Below, piece after piece: positions 25,209 through 33,249 of a stretch of 64,000 nt of DNA (its first letter is position 1; every line of letters begins with the position of its first letter). The stretch lies in contig DATGGK010000186.1 in the NCBI GenBank assembly GCA_035308565.1, positions 1 to 64,000 on the forward strand, read 5' to 3'. A program made the translations under genes and the position numbers. The notes beneath the pieces were generated by a model. That model did not search any database and was not told where the DNA came from. It worked only from the letters and a program-made list of their open reading frames with translations. Origin of the DNA: JANXLS01 sp035308565. GTDB taxonomy: Bacteria; Planctomycetota; SZUA-567; H5-PLA8.

Positions 25209-28200
25209 TTACGCTTTCCGCTCCAAAACCTGCCCATACCGATGCCGCGTCTGCGACACCGCCTGCTCGCGCAACCAGTATCGCAATTCCACGCGGCCGC
25301 TCGCCGTGAACGGCGCGTCGATCCAATTCAAGCCGGCGGCGTGCGCGGCGGCGAGGACTTTCGCGGATGGCGGCGCAATCATGCGCAGGAATTCGGCGCG
25401 CGCGGCCAATTGCGGCAGACGCGCGATGAAGGCGTCGTCGCTTTCGTCGCTGGAGAGGCTCAGTTCCAATGGCACTCCGGTGATTTGGCTGGCGAGTTTC
25501 GCGCGGTAGATTGTTTCGTCGAGACTGGCCGGCGGGACGCGGGCGGTACAATCCAGGCGCAGAATCACGCCGCGGCTGGGGCGATAGCGAAAGTCGTTGC
25601 TCTCCGCGCGCAGTGCGGACGGATCGTGCTCGATGCCGAAGTGATTCACCCACGCGCCGCCATAACTGCGCTCGACGGGCGGCGGCCGTTCTCCCCTCTC
25701 CCCTTGGGGGAGAGGGGCCGGGGGTGAGGGGTTGGCGTTCGCGGCGCTCATTTTGCAAAACGAGAATACATAATTCGGTCCGCCCGCTTTTGCGCCGGGG
25801 CCGATGCAGGAACGCTTCCAACCGCCAAACGGCTGGCGCCGTACGATCGCGCCGGTCGTCGGGCGATTGAGGTAGAGGTTGCCGGCCTGCACGTGCTCGC
25901 GCCAGAATTTCTGCTCGGCGGGGTCGAGCGAATGCAGACCCGCGGTCAGGCCGTAGTCGGTTGCATTCTGCCATTGAATGGCTTGTTCGAGCGATTCGGC
26001 GCGCATGAGGCCCAGTACGGGGCCGAAACATTCGGTGCGATGGAACCAGGAATTGGGCTGCACGCCGAGTTTAATTCCGGGCGACCAGAGGCACGGATCG
26101 GCACCTTTCATCTGCGGCTCAAGCAACCACGTTTCTCCAGCGTCGTTGGTCGTGAGCGCGCGGCGCAGACTTTCGCCCGGCTCGCGAATCAGCGGCGTAA
26201 CCACGCTGCGCGGATCGGTGGAGGGACCGACGGCGAGACTGGCCACCGCGTCGCGCAACTGGCGGCGGAAGGTGGGATCGTCATAAACTTCCGCTTCGAG
26301 AATCGCGAGGCTGGCGGCGCTGCATTTTTGGCCGGAATGACTGAACGCGCTTTTCACCAAATCTTTGATCGCCAATTCGCGGTCCGCTTGCGCGGTGATG
26401 ATCACCGCGTTCTTGCCGCTGGTTTCGGCGAGAAGATGCAAATCGGGCCGCCAGCTTTGAAACAGGCGTGCGGTTTCGTACGCGCCGGTGAGCACCACGC
26501 AGTTCACGCGCGGATCGGTGATCAGCGCGCGGCCGGTTTCGCCGTCGGCGCATGGATAGAATTGCAGCGCGTCGCGCGGCACGCCGGCTTCCCAAAGTTG
26601 CTGCGCCAGCAGCCACGCGGTGCCGACAGTTTCGGGCGCGGGTTTCAAGATCACGGCGTTGCCGGCCATGAGCGCGGCGAGCACTCCGCCGGCGGGAATC
26701 GCGTAGGGGAAATTCCACGGCGGCGCGACCACGACCACGCCGAGCGCGTCGGCGCGAATGCCGTAGAACGGAGCTCCCGCTCCGTTCCATTCTGCTTCGT
26801 CGAAGCTTGTCGCGTAGTAGCGCGCGAAGTCGATCGCTTCGGAGACTTCCGAATCGGCTTCGGGAATGGCTTTCTTTGCGTCGAGGCGCATGCAGGCGAT
26901 AGCGGCGAAGCGCTGCGCGGACATCACGCGCGCGCATTTGCGCAGAATGGCGGCGCGGTGATCGGTGCCGAGCTTTTCCCACGTTGGTTGGTACGCACGG
27001 GCGCGGGCGAGAACTTCGTTGAGCGGGGGCAAGGGCGGAAGTGGTTTTTGCGAGAAGGAATTGATCGACGCCCACAGCGCTTCGCGCGTGGCGGGTTGGG
27101 TCCAATCGCTGTCGGGTACATTTTGAAACGCGGGACCTGTACCGGCGGCGGCGTCGCGCTGGCTCGAATCAGATTGGAAACTGGCCGGCGGGACGCCGGC
27201 GGTAAAAGACGCGCGGCGCGGCTCGCTTGAGACGCTTTCACGCTGAGTCCAGCCTTCGACGAAACGGGTGCGCTGACGTTCCCAGGCGTCGGAGCCGGGT
27301 TGGAGCGCGAACATGTCGCGCAGGAAATTGTCGCGCGCGGTGTTTTCGTCGAGGCGGCGAATCAGATAAGCAAGCGCGCTCAAGAAATCGTTTTGCTGCA
27401 CGGCCGGCGCGTAGAGAAGAAGTCCGCCGGCGGCGTCGCGCACGGCGCGGGCTTGATGGTTGGCCATGCCTTCGAGCATTTCCAATTCGACGCGTTCGCG
27501 CGTGCCGTTGCGTTCGCGCAGCACCATTGCCAGCGCGACGTCGAAGAGATTGTGCGAGGCGACGCCCAAGCGAACGGCAGCGGCGTTTTCGCGCCGGGAG
27601 CCGAATTCGAGCATTCGGCGGAAATTGGCGTCGGTTTCGGTCTTCGTTGAATAGGGCGCTTGTTGCCAGCCGTGCAATTCGGCTTCGACGGATTCCATGG
27701 CGAGGTTCGCGCCTTTGACGAGACGCAGTTTGATCTCCACACCGCCGCGCGCGACGCGGGCTTTGGCCCATTCGGTCAAATCGCGCTGCGCTTGCCACGA
27801 GTCAGGGAGGTACGCTTGCAGCACAACGCCGGCGGAGAGCTTGAAGAATTCCGGCTCGTCGAGCACTTCGCGGAAGGCAGCGAGTGTCAGCGCGAGGTCG
27901 CGGTATTCTTCCATGTCGAGGTTGACGAATTTGTGCGACCCCTCACCCCCGGCCCCTCTCCCCCAAGGGGAGAGGGGGGAATGCATCGCCGCGCGATACA
28001 ATCTGCGTAGGCGATCCTTGATCGCACCTAGCGTATCGCTCCACGCGAGCAAATTAATCTGGCTGAAGATCGCGGAGATTTTTACTGAGATGTAGGTCAC
28101 GTGCGGGTCGGCGAGATGCGCTAGAATCGCGTTGAGGCGGTGCGCGGCTTCCTCTTCGCCGAGGACCGCTTCACCGAGATGATTGAGGTTGATGCGGAAG

Positions 28201-28733
28201 CCGGCGGCTTTGCGCGATTCAAGATAATGCTGAAGCGGACCGGGCGCGCCGTCCACGATCACGCGCTCGGTTTCAGTGCGCATGCGGTGAGCGATGTGCG
28301 GCAGCACGAACGCGGGCGAGACGCGCGAAGCCAGCGCGCCGAGGCGCATCAGCGCGCGTTCCGATAACGGCGGGTAATGCGGGACGCCGTATGCAGCGAG
28401 CAATTCCCGGTAGCGCTGCGCTTGTTTGGCCGGAACGTGGCTGCGGAAAACTTCATCAACCAGCGCGTAGGTGAAGGCTTTCCCTTCGGGGTCTTCCATC
28501 AAGCGCGCCATTTTCGCGCCTTCGCGCGCTTCGTCGCGCGTTTGCTGCGCGTGGGCTTTGGCGAGCAGTTCATCGGCTTTTTGGATGGCTTCGGCGGCGA
28601 TGTCGTCGGGAGAAGAAATCATAGGCGCGCGGCTTTGGGTATCGGCAGGTTTCGCCGCACGTGCGGAATCGCTTTCGCGGCGGGCGAACTGCGGTGCGGA
28701 TGTGGCCGTGAGACATGCGAGGGCGTTATCCAT
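25209..28733 (-). CDS. putA: Bifunctional proline dehydrogenase / glutamate-semialdehyde dehydrogenase
   Basis: A 1174-residue enzyme that oxidises proline to glutamate. The FAD-dependent proline dehydrogenase domain covers about 90-480 (FVNLDMEEYRDL, RLVKGANLAMESVEAEL, the YLIRRLDEN tail). The NAD-dependent P5C dehydrogenase domain covers about 560-1000, with Glu770 (LLAETSGKN) and Cys804 (SGQKCSAA), the usual 34 residues apart. No N-terminal ribbon-helix-helix repressor domain is present. Repeats are inserted in frame at about 251-265 (family C, inside the first domain), about 510-518 (family H, linker), about 1001-1014 (family C) and near 1063-1070 (family H). The ATG at 28622 is an alternative start. 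The gene is divergent from a PAS-AraC regulator. Confidence 0.92.
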   Translation of the reverse strand: MDNALACLTATSAPQFARRESDSARAAKPADTQSRAPMISSPDDIAAEAIQKADELLAKAHAQQTRDEAREGAKMARLMEDPEGKAFTYALVDEVFRSHVPAKQAQRYRELLAAYGVPHYPPLSERALMRLGALASRVSPAFVLPHIAHRMRTETERVIVDGAPGPLQHYLESRKAAGFRINLNHLGEAVLGEEEAAHRLNAILAHLADPHVTYISVKISAIFSQINLLAWSDTLGAIKDRLRRLYRAAMHSPLSPWGRGAGGEGSHKFVNLDMEEYRDLALTLAAFREVLDEPEFFKLSAGVVLQAYLPDSWQAQRDLTEWAKARVARGGVEIKLRLVKGANLAMESVEAELHGWQQAPYSTKTETDANFRRMLEFGSRRENAAAVRLGVASHNLFDVALAMVLRERNGTRERVELEMLEGMANHQARAVRDAAGGLLLYAPAVQQNDFLSALAYLIRRLDENTARDNFLRDMFALQPGSDAWERQRTRFVEGWTQRESVSSEPRRASFTAGVPPASFQSDSSQRDAAAGTGPAFQNVPDSDWTQPATREALWASINSFSQKPLPPLPPLNEVLARARAYQPTWEKLGTDHRAAILRKCARVMSAQRFAAIACMRLDAKKAIPEADSEVSEAIDFARYYATSFDEAEWNGAGAPFYGIRADALGVVVVAPPWNFPYAIPAGGVLAALMAGNAVILKPAPETVGTAWLLAQQLWEAGVPRDALQFYPCADGETGRALITDPRVNCVVLTGAYETARLFQSWRPDLHLLAETSGKNAVIITAQADRELAIKDLVKSAFSHSGQKCSAASLAILEAEVYDDPTFRRQLRDAVASLAVGPSTDPRSVVTPLIREPGESLRRALTTNDAGETWLLEPQMKGADPCLWSPGIKLGVQPNSWFHRTECFGPVLGLMRAESLEQAIQWQNATDYGLTAGLHSLDPAEQKFWREHVQAGNLYLNRPTTGAIVRRQPFGGWKRSCIGPGAKAGGPNYVFSFCKMSAANANPSPPAPLPQGERGERPPPVERSYGGAWVNHFGIEHDPSALRAESNDFRYRPSRGVILRLDCTARVPPASLDETIYRAKLASQITGVPLELSLSSDESDDAFIARLPQLAARAEFLRMIAPPSAKVLAAAHAAGLNWIDAPFTASGRVELRYWLREQAVSQTRHRYGQVLERKA
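25523..25547. repeat. Family H repeat inside putA (3' part)
   Basis: ACTGGCCGGCGGGACGCGGG encodes the residues around ARVPPAS. A near-identical copy at 27180-27203 encodes AGVPPAS in the inter-domain linker. Confidence 0.6.
25691..25731. repeat. Family C repeat inside putA (C-terminal part)
   Basis: CCCCTCTCCCCTTGGGGGAG plus GGCCGGGGGTGAGGGG encodes the Pro-rich NPSPPAPLPQGERGE after the aldehyde dehydrogenase domain. Confidence 0.85.
27180..27203. repeat. Family H repeat in the putA linker
   Basis: CTGGCCGGCGGGACGCCGGC is a palindrome encoding part of FTAGVPPASFQS between the two enzyme domains. Confidence 0.6.
27939..27979. repeat. Family C repeat inside the proline dehydrogenase domain of putA
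   Basis: Reverse orientation of the copy at 25691. It encodes HSPLSPWGRGAGGEGS immediately before the conserved strand KFVNLDMEEY. Confidence 0.85.
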
Positions 28734-28838
28734 GCCTGAACTATACGACGAATATGGGTGGGGCGTCGTGTGCGGATTCTCTGCTCAAAATGCTGAAAAA
28801 ATACAAATTGTGTGAATTGTGGTGTAGAATCGGAATGT

Positions 28839-29642
28839 ATGGCTGCGAAATTGTCTCGAAGCGCCGCGCAGGAATTGCGCGATCAAATCTTCAAAGCCGC
28901 GCCGGGTCTCGAAGCGGCGGAGATGCTCTTCGATTCAGTGAACGACGTGATTTTTTGCGTGAAAGACCGCGAGCGGCGTTACGTCGCGGCGAACTTCGCG
29001 TTTGTGCGCAGCGCTGGTTTGAAGAACCGCGCGGATTTGCTTGGCCGCACGGCACGCGAGGTCTTTCCGAAATTGCTTGCCGCGGGCTACGAACAACAGG
29101 ACGACGAGGTCTTTGAGCACGGCGCGTTCGTGCGCGACCGATTGGAGATGGTCACGCGCGCGAACGGCGACATTGGGTGGTTTGTATCGCAGAAAGTGCC
29201 GGTGCGGGGCGGCGCTTCAGCGGAAAAGGGCGGCAAGAGTGCCGCCCCTCCTATTATTGCGCTGGCGGGAATTTCGCGCGATTTGAGCGTGCCGGCGGCG
29301 GAGGAAGCGCGCATCGGGCCGCTGGCGGAGGCGCTTGATCGGCTGCACCGCGATTATGCGTTGCCGTTGCGCATCGGGGAGATTGCGCGCAAGACGGGGT
29401 TGTCGTGGAGCCAGTTTCAACGCCGCGTAACGGCGCTGACGGGGCTTTCTCCGCGTCAATTGCTGACGAAATCGCGCATCGAAGCGGCGGCGCGCGCGCT
29501 GAACAGTACGGACCGGCCGATTGCGCGGATTGCAATCGACTGCGGATTTTACGATCAGGCGGCGTTCAGCCGGCAGTTTCGAAGTTTCACGGGACATTCG
29601 CCGTGCGACTATCGGAAGGCGGCGCGGACGAATGCGGAGTAG
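28839..29642 (+). CDS. AraC-family transcription regulator with a PAS sensor domain
   Basis: A 267-residue protein. The PAS domain (about 25-140) begins AAEMLFDSVNDVIFCVKDRERRYVAANFAF. The double helix-turn-helix (about 170-262) shows LRIGEIARKTGLSWSQFQRRV and the AraC signature IAIDCGFYDQAAFSRQFRSFTGHSPCDYR. The ATG at 28839 is preferred over a GTG nine codons upstream, which adds nothing domain-like. A family F palindrome encodes GGKSAAPP in the loop before the last PAS strand. It is divergent from putA across 105 bases, which suggests control of proline catabolism; the ligand is unknown. The 3' end overlaps the converging small gene by 56 bases. Confidence 0.88.
   Translation: MAAKLSRSAAQELRDQIFKAAPGLEAAEMLFDSVNDVIFCVKDRERRYVAANFAFVRSAGLKNRADLLGRTAREVFPKLLAAGYEQQDDEVFEHGAFVRDRLEMVTRANGDIGWFVSQKVPVRGGASAEKGGKSAAPPIIALAGISRDLSVPAAEEARIGPLAEALDRLHRDYALPLRIGEIARKTGLSWSQFQRRVTALTGLSPRQLLTKSRIEAAARALNSTDRPIARIAIDCGFYDQAAFSRQFRSFTGHSPCDYRKAARTNAE
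29228..29251. repeat. Family F palindrome inside the PAS-AraC gene
   Basis: GGGCGGCAAGAGTGCCGCCC is an 8-bp stem encoding GGKSAAPP. A relative at 45304-45326 is inside the VWA gene. Confidence 0.7.
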
Positions 29643-29982
29643 GAATGGTCACGTACGGAGTCGGAATCAGCGCGCTGGAGCCGACTCTGAATTCGGCCGA
29701 CGAAGGTACGCGCGCCCAAGACGGCAGCCAGCCTTTGAGCAAGCGAACGACTTCCTGGCGTTCGTCGGCGTTGAAGTGGACGTTCGGTGGCAGGAAGGTC
29801 AGCAGCAGGCGCGGATTGGTGATGATATCGCGCGCATCGTTGATGCTGATTTCGTAACTGGCCGGCGACGACTGCTTGACCACGCTGCCGTGCGCGTGAG
29901 GGTCAGTGACGGAAAGATGGATGGCGGAAGCCCGTTTGTAGAATACGACACGCCCCCCCAAGTCTTTCATAAAGACTGCCAT
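29587..29982 (-). CDS. Small protein of unknown function
   Basis: A 131-residue open frame with a good GAGGGGGG ribosome binding site upstream of the ATG. The first ~100 residues look like a folded protein (GGRVVFYKRASAIHLSVTDPHAHG ... ARDIITNPRLLLTFLPPNVHFNADERQEVVRLLKGWL); the Ser/Pro-rich tail overlaps the 3' end of the regulator gene on the other strand. No family is recognised, no signal peptide or membrane helix. It is probably real to about residue 105, and the tail is the doubtful part. Confidence 0.5.
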   Translation of the reverse strand: MAVFMKDLGGRVVFYKRASAIHLSVTDPHAHGSVVKQSSPASYEISINDARDIITNPRLLLTFLPPNVHFNADERQEVVRLLKGWLPSWARVPSSAEFRVGSSALIPTPYVTIPTPHSSAPPSDSRTANVP

Positions 29983-30329
29983 ACCGCCCCCCTCGCTTCA
30001 TAGTCTAATCGGCCCAGTGAAATCATCGGATACGCGCCGATGCGGCTTCACCTCAATTCTTGCGGTTTTGCAATCGCAATGGAAATACCAAGGTGCATAT
30101 CGACGCACTTATTTCACAAATCATTTATACGATTAAGGATATGGCATCGAACTGAGGCTCAAATTGCTGGGAAGTGCAACCATTTTCAGCAGGCAAAGGC
30201 GACCAAAGTGCAGTGTTGCATTGCATTGAAAAATGACGATAATAATCGTGATCGGTCATTTTTTTCGGACGCATACCGCGAAAAAGTCGCGTCTACCTTT
30301 TGGAACGCACCCGATCAAGGAGATTCGCC
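29983..30329. other. 347-base gap between divergent genes
   Basis: No coding sequence recognised. It should hold promoters for the small gene (-) and the next gene (+). At 30229-30266, AAAAATGAC and GTCATTTTTT flank the palindrome CGATAATAATCG, an AT-rich hairpin with a T run that could act as a terminator on the plus strand. AAGGAG at 30318-30323 is the ribosome binding site of the next gene. Confidence 0.45.
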
Positions 30330-30908
30330 ATGCGCAAACTGCTCGCCGCCACCGCTCTGTTCGCGCTCGTCATGCTGGGGACTGCCTGCGCGTTTGAATC
30401 GTGGGAGGAACGCGCCTGGCGCCAGCTCAACCGAAAAGTGACCGTCGATTTCGTCGATACCAAACTTTCGGACGGACTGAATTTCGTGCAGCAGTTTACC
30501 GGCCTGACGATCATCATGGACCCGAAGGTCCGCAAGAACGATCCGCTCGTTACCATTCGCGTCAATGACATGGACGCAGGGACGTTCATCAAATGGCTGA
30601 CGCAACTCACCGATACTTACGCCGATGTGAAGGACCAAGCCATCTACATCACGGACAAGCCGTCGGAAGCGGACGTGGAAGACGAGAAGACTGATCTGGC
30701 GATGATGGCGGCGCAAATGAAGGCGGAGATCGAACTGCCGCCGCAGGGTGTGCCGCTGACCGACGCAGACCGCGTGAAAATCGCGTTGAAGATGATCGAA
30801 AAGCTGGACGTAAAGCCGACCGATTTCCCTGGACCTGATATTGGGTTGGGCATCAAGGATGCCAAGGACGCGGCGGCAAATCCATTCGGCCAGCAGACCA
30901 AACCGTAG
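30330..30908 (+). CDS. Exported protein with a secretin/TonB short N-terminal-like domain
   Basis: A 192-residue protein. The signal peptide is MRKLLAATALFALVMLGTACA; cleavage after ACA is likelier than lipidation because the residue three before Cys is Gly. Residues about 33-110 (RKVTVDFVDTKLSDGLNFVQQFTGLTIIMDPKV ... IKWLTQLTDTYADVKDQAIYITD) match the STN/N0-type fold of secretins and TonB-dependent receptors. The remainder is helical and charged, with no secretin barrel. It probably acts in the periplasm, perhaps as an adaptor. AAGGAG precedes the ATG at 30330; an in-frame ATG at 30300 lacks one. It is followed 38 bases later by the FHA gene. Confidence 0.72.
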   Translation: MRKLLAATALFALVMLGTACAFESWEERAWRQLNRKVTVDFVDTKLSDGLNFVQQFTGLTIIMDPKVRKNDPLVTIRVNDMDAGTFIKWLTQLTDTYADVKDQAIYITDKPSEADVEDEKTDLAMMAAQMKAEIELPPQGVPLTDADRVKIALKMIEKLDVKPTDFPGPDIGLGIKDAKDAAANPFGQQTKP

Positions 30909-30946
30909 ATAATAGAGCCGCGCAGGCCAGTAAGCGGCAAAATTCC

Positions 30947-31351
30947 ATGCGACGAATACCCACGTTAGTTGGAATCGGAGGTCCCTTCAAAGGGGACCTC
31001 TTTCCATTGGAGCATTTCAAACCGTTCGTGGTCGGCCGCAGCCGGAACACGGACATTTCGCTCAAGCGCACCGAGCATTACCGCTTGCAGACGGACGAAG
31101 AACGCGACAAGGACACTTCGGCCAAGACCGTCAGCGCGCGGCAATTTCAGATCACGTATTTCAACATCAAATCGATCGAGCTCAAGAATTTGAGTTCGAA
31201 CGGCACGCGGCTGGATGGGAAACTCATTCAGGACAAGGCGGTGATCAGCGACATCATGACTCGCGCGCATGAGATCTCGTTTGGCGCGGATTCGAGATTC
31301 AGGCTGGAGATGCGGGAGGTGCAAGAGGAGAATGAGCCGCTGCCGCTGTGA
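30947..31351 (+). CDS. FHA-domain protein with an altered phosphopeptide site
   Basis: A 134-residue cytoplasmic protein that is essentially one FHA domain: FVVGRSRNTDISL (Gly30-Arg31), a 20-residue charged insert, VSARQFQITYF, and IELKNLSSNGTRLDG. FHA domains bind phosphothreonine peptides. The core Gly-Arg, Ser63 and Asn-Gly are present, but the usual His of SxxH is Gln66 and the Arg after Ser is Ala64, so phosphopeptide binding may be weak or changed. It lies between the secretin-N-like and PDZ genes in the same direction. Confidence 0.78.
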   Translation: MRRIPTLVGIGGPFKGDLFPLEHFKPFVVGRSRNTDISLKRTEHYRLQTDEERDKDTSAKTVSARQFQITYFNIKSIELKNLSSNGTRLDGKLIQDKAVISDIMTRAHEISFGADSRFRLEMREVQEENEPLPL

Positions 31352-31473
31352 TCGTCGCCTTTCGCGGAGCAAAAGGCGGCTAATTTTCGTGAAGACGCCC
31401 CGCCTGCTCTGCGTCTCTTTGGCGTGTGCCGGAAAATTTAAACGTGAGGGCCGATTTACGAGGAGCTGGAATC

Positions 31474-32550
31474 ATGAAGTACGCAAGACACTTTTTTTCG
31501 ACAACTATTCTGACGGCGGCAGTGTTGGCGTTGGGAGCCGGAGCTGCGGAGCCAGCGGCGCCCAATGTGGACGCGAATGCAAAAATCAAAGCGCTGGAAG
31601 ATCAGGTCAAGGTGCTGGAAAAGCGCGTGGCTGAACTGGAAGCGCAAAACAAACCCGCTGCGGATATTGCGCCCAAGCGTTTGAACCGCCAGCGCGATGC
31701 GATCAACCAAATGATGGAACGCATGCGCCAGGAGATGGAAAATGGCGGCGGCGGCATCTTCAATGGCCAGCCGTTTATTATGGATGACGAATTCGGCCTC
31801 ATGCCGCAGGCCGGCAACAAGCCTCGGCTCGGCGTCATGCTTGACGAGGTCCGCGATGAACTTAAGACGCGCTTCAAAAACGACGTGAAGTCAGGCGCGT
31901 TCGTGATGACGGTGGTGCCGAATTCCCCCGCGGCGAAGGCCGGCATTGCCGTGGGCGACGCGATCACGAGTTTCGATGGCAAAGCCATCGCGACGCCCAA
32001 GGAACTGATCGATGCGGTGAAGAACGCGACGAAGGGCACGCATGAACTGGCCGTCTCACGCCACGGCGAAGCACTGATGCTCAAAGTCGACTTGGCCAAC
32101 GAAGAAACGGCGGCCGTCGAGGAATTTCTTCCGTTCGGAAACGGCAACGCCGATGCCGCCACGCGCACGGAACTCAAAGTCAGCGCACTGGAATTGCCGG
32201 ACAGTCTTGCCAAGGATTTGAAACTCAGCGACGATCAGCACAAGAAGATGGATGAGATTCTCGCGAAACATGCCAAGGCGCTGAGCGAGGAATTTCAGAA
32301 ATCGCAGCCCGCTCATCCGCGCGGCATGCACAATTTCTCGATGAACGGCGACTTGACCGAACTGGCGAAGAAGCATGCGGACAACGCCGCGAAAGACCTG
32401 GCCGGCGTGCTCAACGACGAGCAGTTGAAGAAGTGGAACGACTATCGCTCGACGCACTCCAGCGTATCGTTCTCGACGAGCACGCAAATGGGGACGCACG
32501 GCGGCGGGTTGAAGCCGGAGCCGGACGATCAGAAGGGTTTTAGTTTCTAA
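31474..32550 (+). CDS. Secreted PDZ-domain protein with coiled coil and CpxP-like tail
   Basis: A 358-residue exported protein. A signal peptide (ending ALGAGA) precedes a coiled coil at about 33-60 (KIKALEDQVKVLEKRVAELEAQ). A PDZ domain spans about 115-210 (RLGVMLDEVRDEL ... SPAAKAGIAVGDAITSFDGKAI). No protease domain is present. The last ~130 residues are helical (LKLSDDQHKKMDEILAKHAKALSEEF and LAGVLNDEQLKKWNDYR), resembling LTXXQ/CpxP-Spy periplasmic chaperones. The ATG at 31474 follows GAGGAGCTGG; an upstream frame to 31426 lacks a signal peptide. It probably binds or guards envelope proteins. Confidence 0.8.
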   Translation: MKYARHFFSTTILTAAVLALGAGAAEPAAPNVDANAKIKALEDQVKVLEKRVAELEAQNKPAADIAPKRLNRQRDAINQMMERMRQEMENGGGGIFNGQPFIMDDEFGLMPQAGNKPRLGVMLDEVRDELKTRFKNDVKSGAFVMTVVPNSPAAKAGIAVGDAITSFDGKAIATPKELIDAVKNATKGTHELAVSRHGEALMLKVDLANEETAAVEEFLPFGNGNADAATRTELKVSALELPDSLAKDLKLSDDQHKKMDEILAKHAKALSEEFQKSQPAHPRGMHNFSMNGDLTELAKKHADNAAKDLAGVLNDEQLKKWNDYRSTHSSVSFSTSTQMGTHGGGLKPEPDDQKGFSF

Positions 32551-32551
32551 C

Positions 32552-32575
32552 GTTTGTAGTCCCGCCTTTAGGCGG
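32552..32575. repeat. Family A repeat providing the stop of the HD gene
   Basis: GTAGTCCCGCCTTTAGGCGG. Read on the minus strand, the TAA of CCGCCTAAAGG ends the HD-domain gene; on the plus strand it follows the PDZ gene stop by one base. Confidence 0.8.
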
Positions 32576-33167
32576 TCTGTAATTCTGCCATCAGGCGGTC
32601 GGCAGTATTGCGGCCGCCCCTATGCTGCACGGCGAATTGTTTCAATTCCCCAAACGCATCCACAAGCGCCCGTTCAAGCGGCGGGCACGCGCCTTTGCAG
32701 GCGTGCAGAATGCGCTCGGTTTCGTAAATGTAGCGCTCACATTTTTCCTTTGACGCGCCGCAGCCCCTTAGCAAATCGGTGACATTGTCCAGACGGTCGG
32801 CGAGCTTGATGCGTTTGGCTCGCGGGGAGAGCGCGTACATGTGTTCGATCATCGCCGCTCGGCGCTGCGCTTTGGGGAGGCGGTTGTCGTTGGTCAATTC
32901 CGCGACCAGCGATGCGACCGTCGCGCCGAACTGCGCTTCGACCGTCTCATACGTGATGCCTGTGTCTTCGATCGTGTCGTGGAGGTACGCGGCACAGAGC
33001 ACGTCGGTATCGCGCTCGTCGGCGATGGTCCGCAGGTATTCAACGACTCGGAAAAGGTGCACGCAATACGGCGTGCAGCCGTCGTCGCGCGTCTGGGCGG
33101 CATGCAACTTGCAGCCGAACGCGGCGGCGCGCCCCAGCCTGTCGGCAGTCGAAAGTTCTGTGGTCAT
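32568..33167 (-). CDS. HD-domain protein related to SpoT/MESH1 hydrolases
   Basis: A 199-residue metal-dependent phosphohydrolase. It shows LHAAQTRDDGCTPYCVHLFRV (His22, His37), the HD pair YLHDTIED (His63, Asp64) and RAKRIKLADRLDNVTDL, the layout of the (p)ppGpp hydrolase domain of RelA/SpoT. No synthetase, TGS or ACT domain is present, so it resembles small alarmone hydrolases. The substrate is inferred. The final residues and the stop codon fall within a family A repeat, so the original C-terminus may have been different. It converges on the PDZ gene across 17 bases. Confidence 0.85.
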   Translation of the reverse strand: MTTELSTADRLGRAAAFGCKLHAAQTRDDGCTPYCVHLFRVVEYLRTIADERDTDVLCAAYLHDTIEDTGITYETVEAQFGATVASLVAELTNDNRLPKAQRRAAMIEHMYALSPRAKRIKLADRLDNVTDLLRGCGASKEKCERYIYETERILHACKGACPPLERALVDAFGELKQFAVQHRGGRNTADRLMAELQTA

Positions 33168-33249
33168 GCATTCAAGTTATAACACGTTTGCCGCAGTTTC
33201 CAGCACTTTGCGGCGACATTTGTGAGGCCTAGGTTAAGGCCAGCGCGCG

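Noticed and set aside
29961..29977. AGTCTTTCATAAAGACT palindrome over the start of the small gene as an operator
   Set aside because: A single 7-bp stem within coding sequence with no second copy; too little to support a binding site.
22551..30010. TTAGACTATG found upstream of both the PKD/TPR gene (about 22554-22563) and the small gene (about 30000-30010)
   Set aside because: A shared 10-mer in two places may be chance; distances to the start codons differ and no -35 box is evident.
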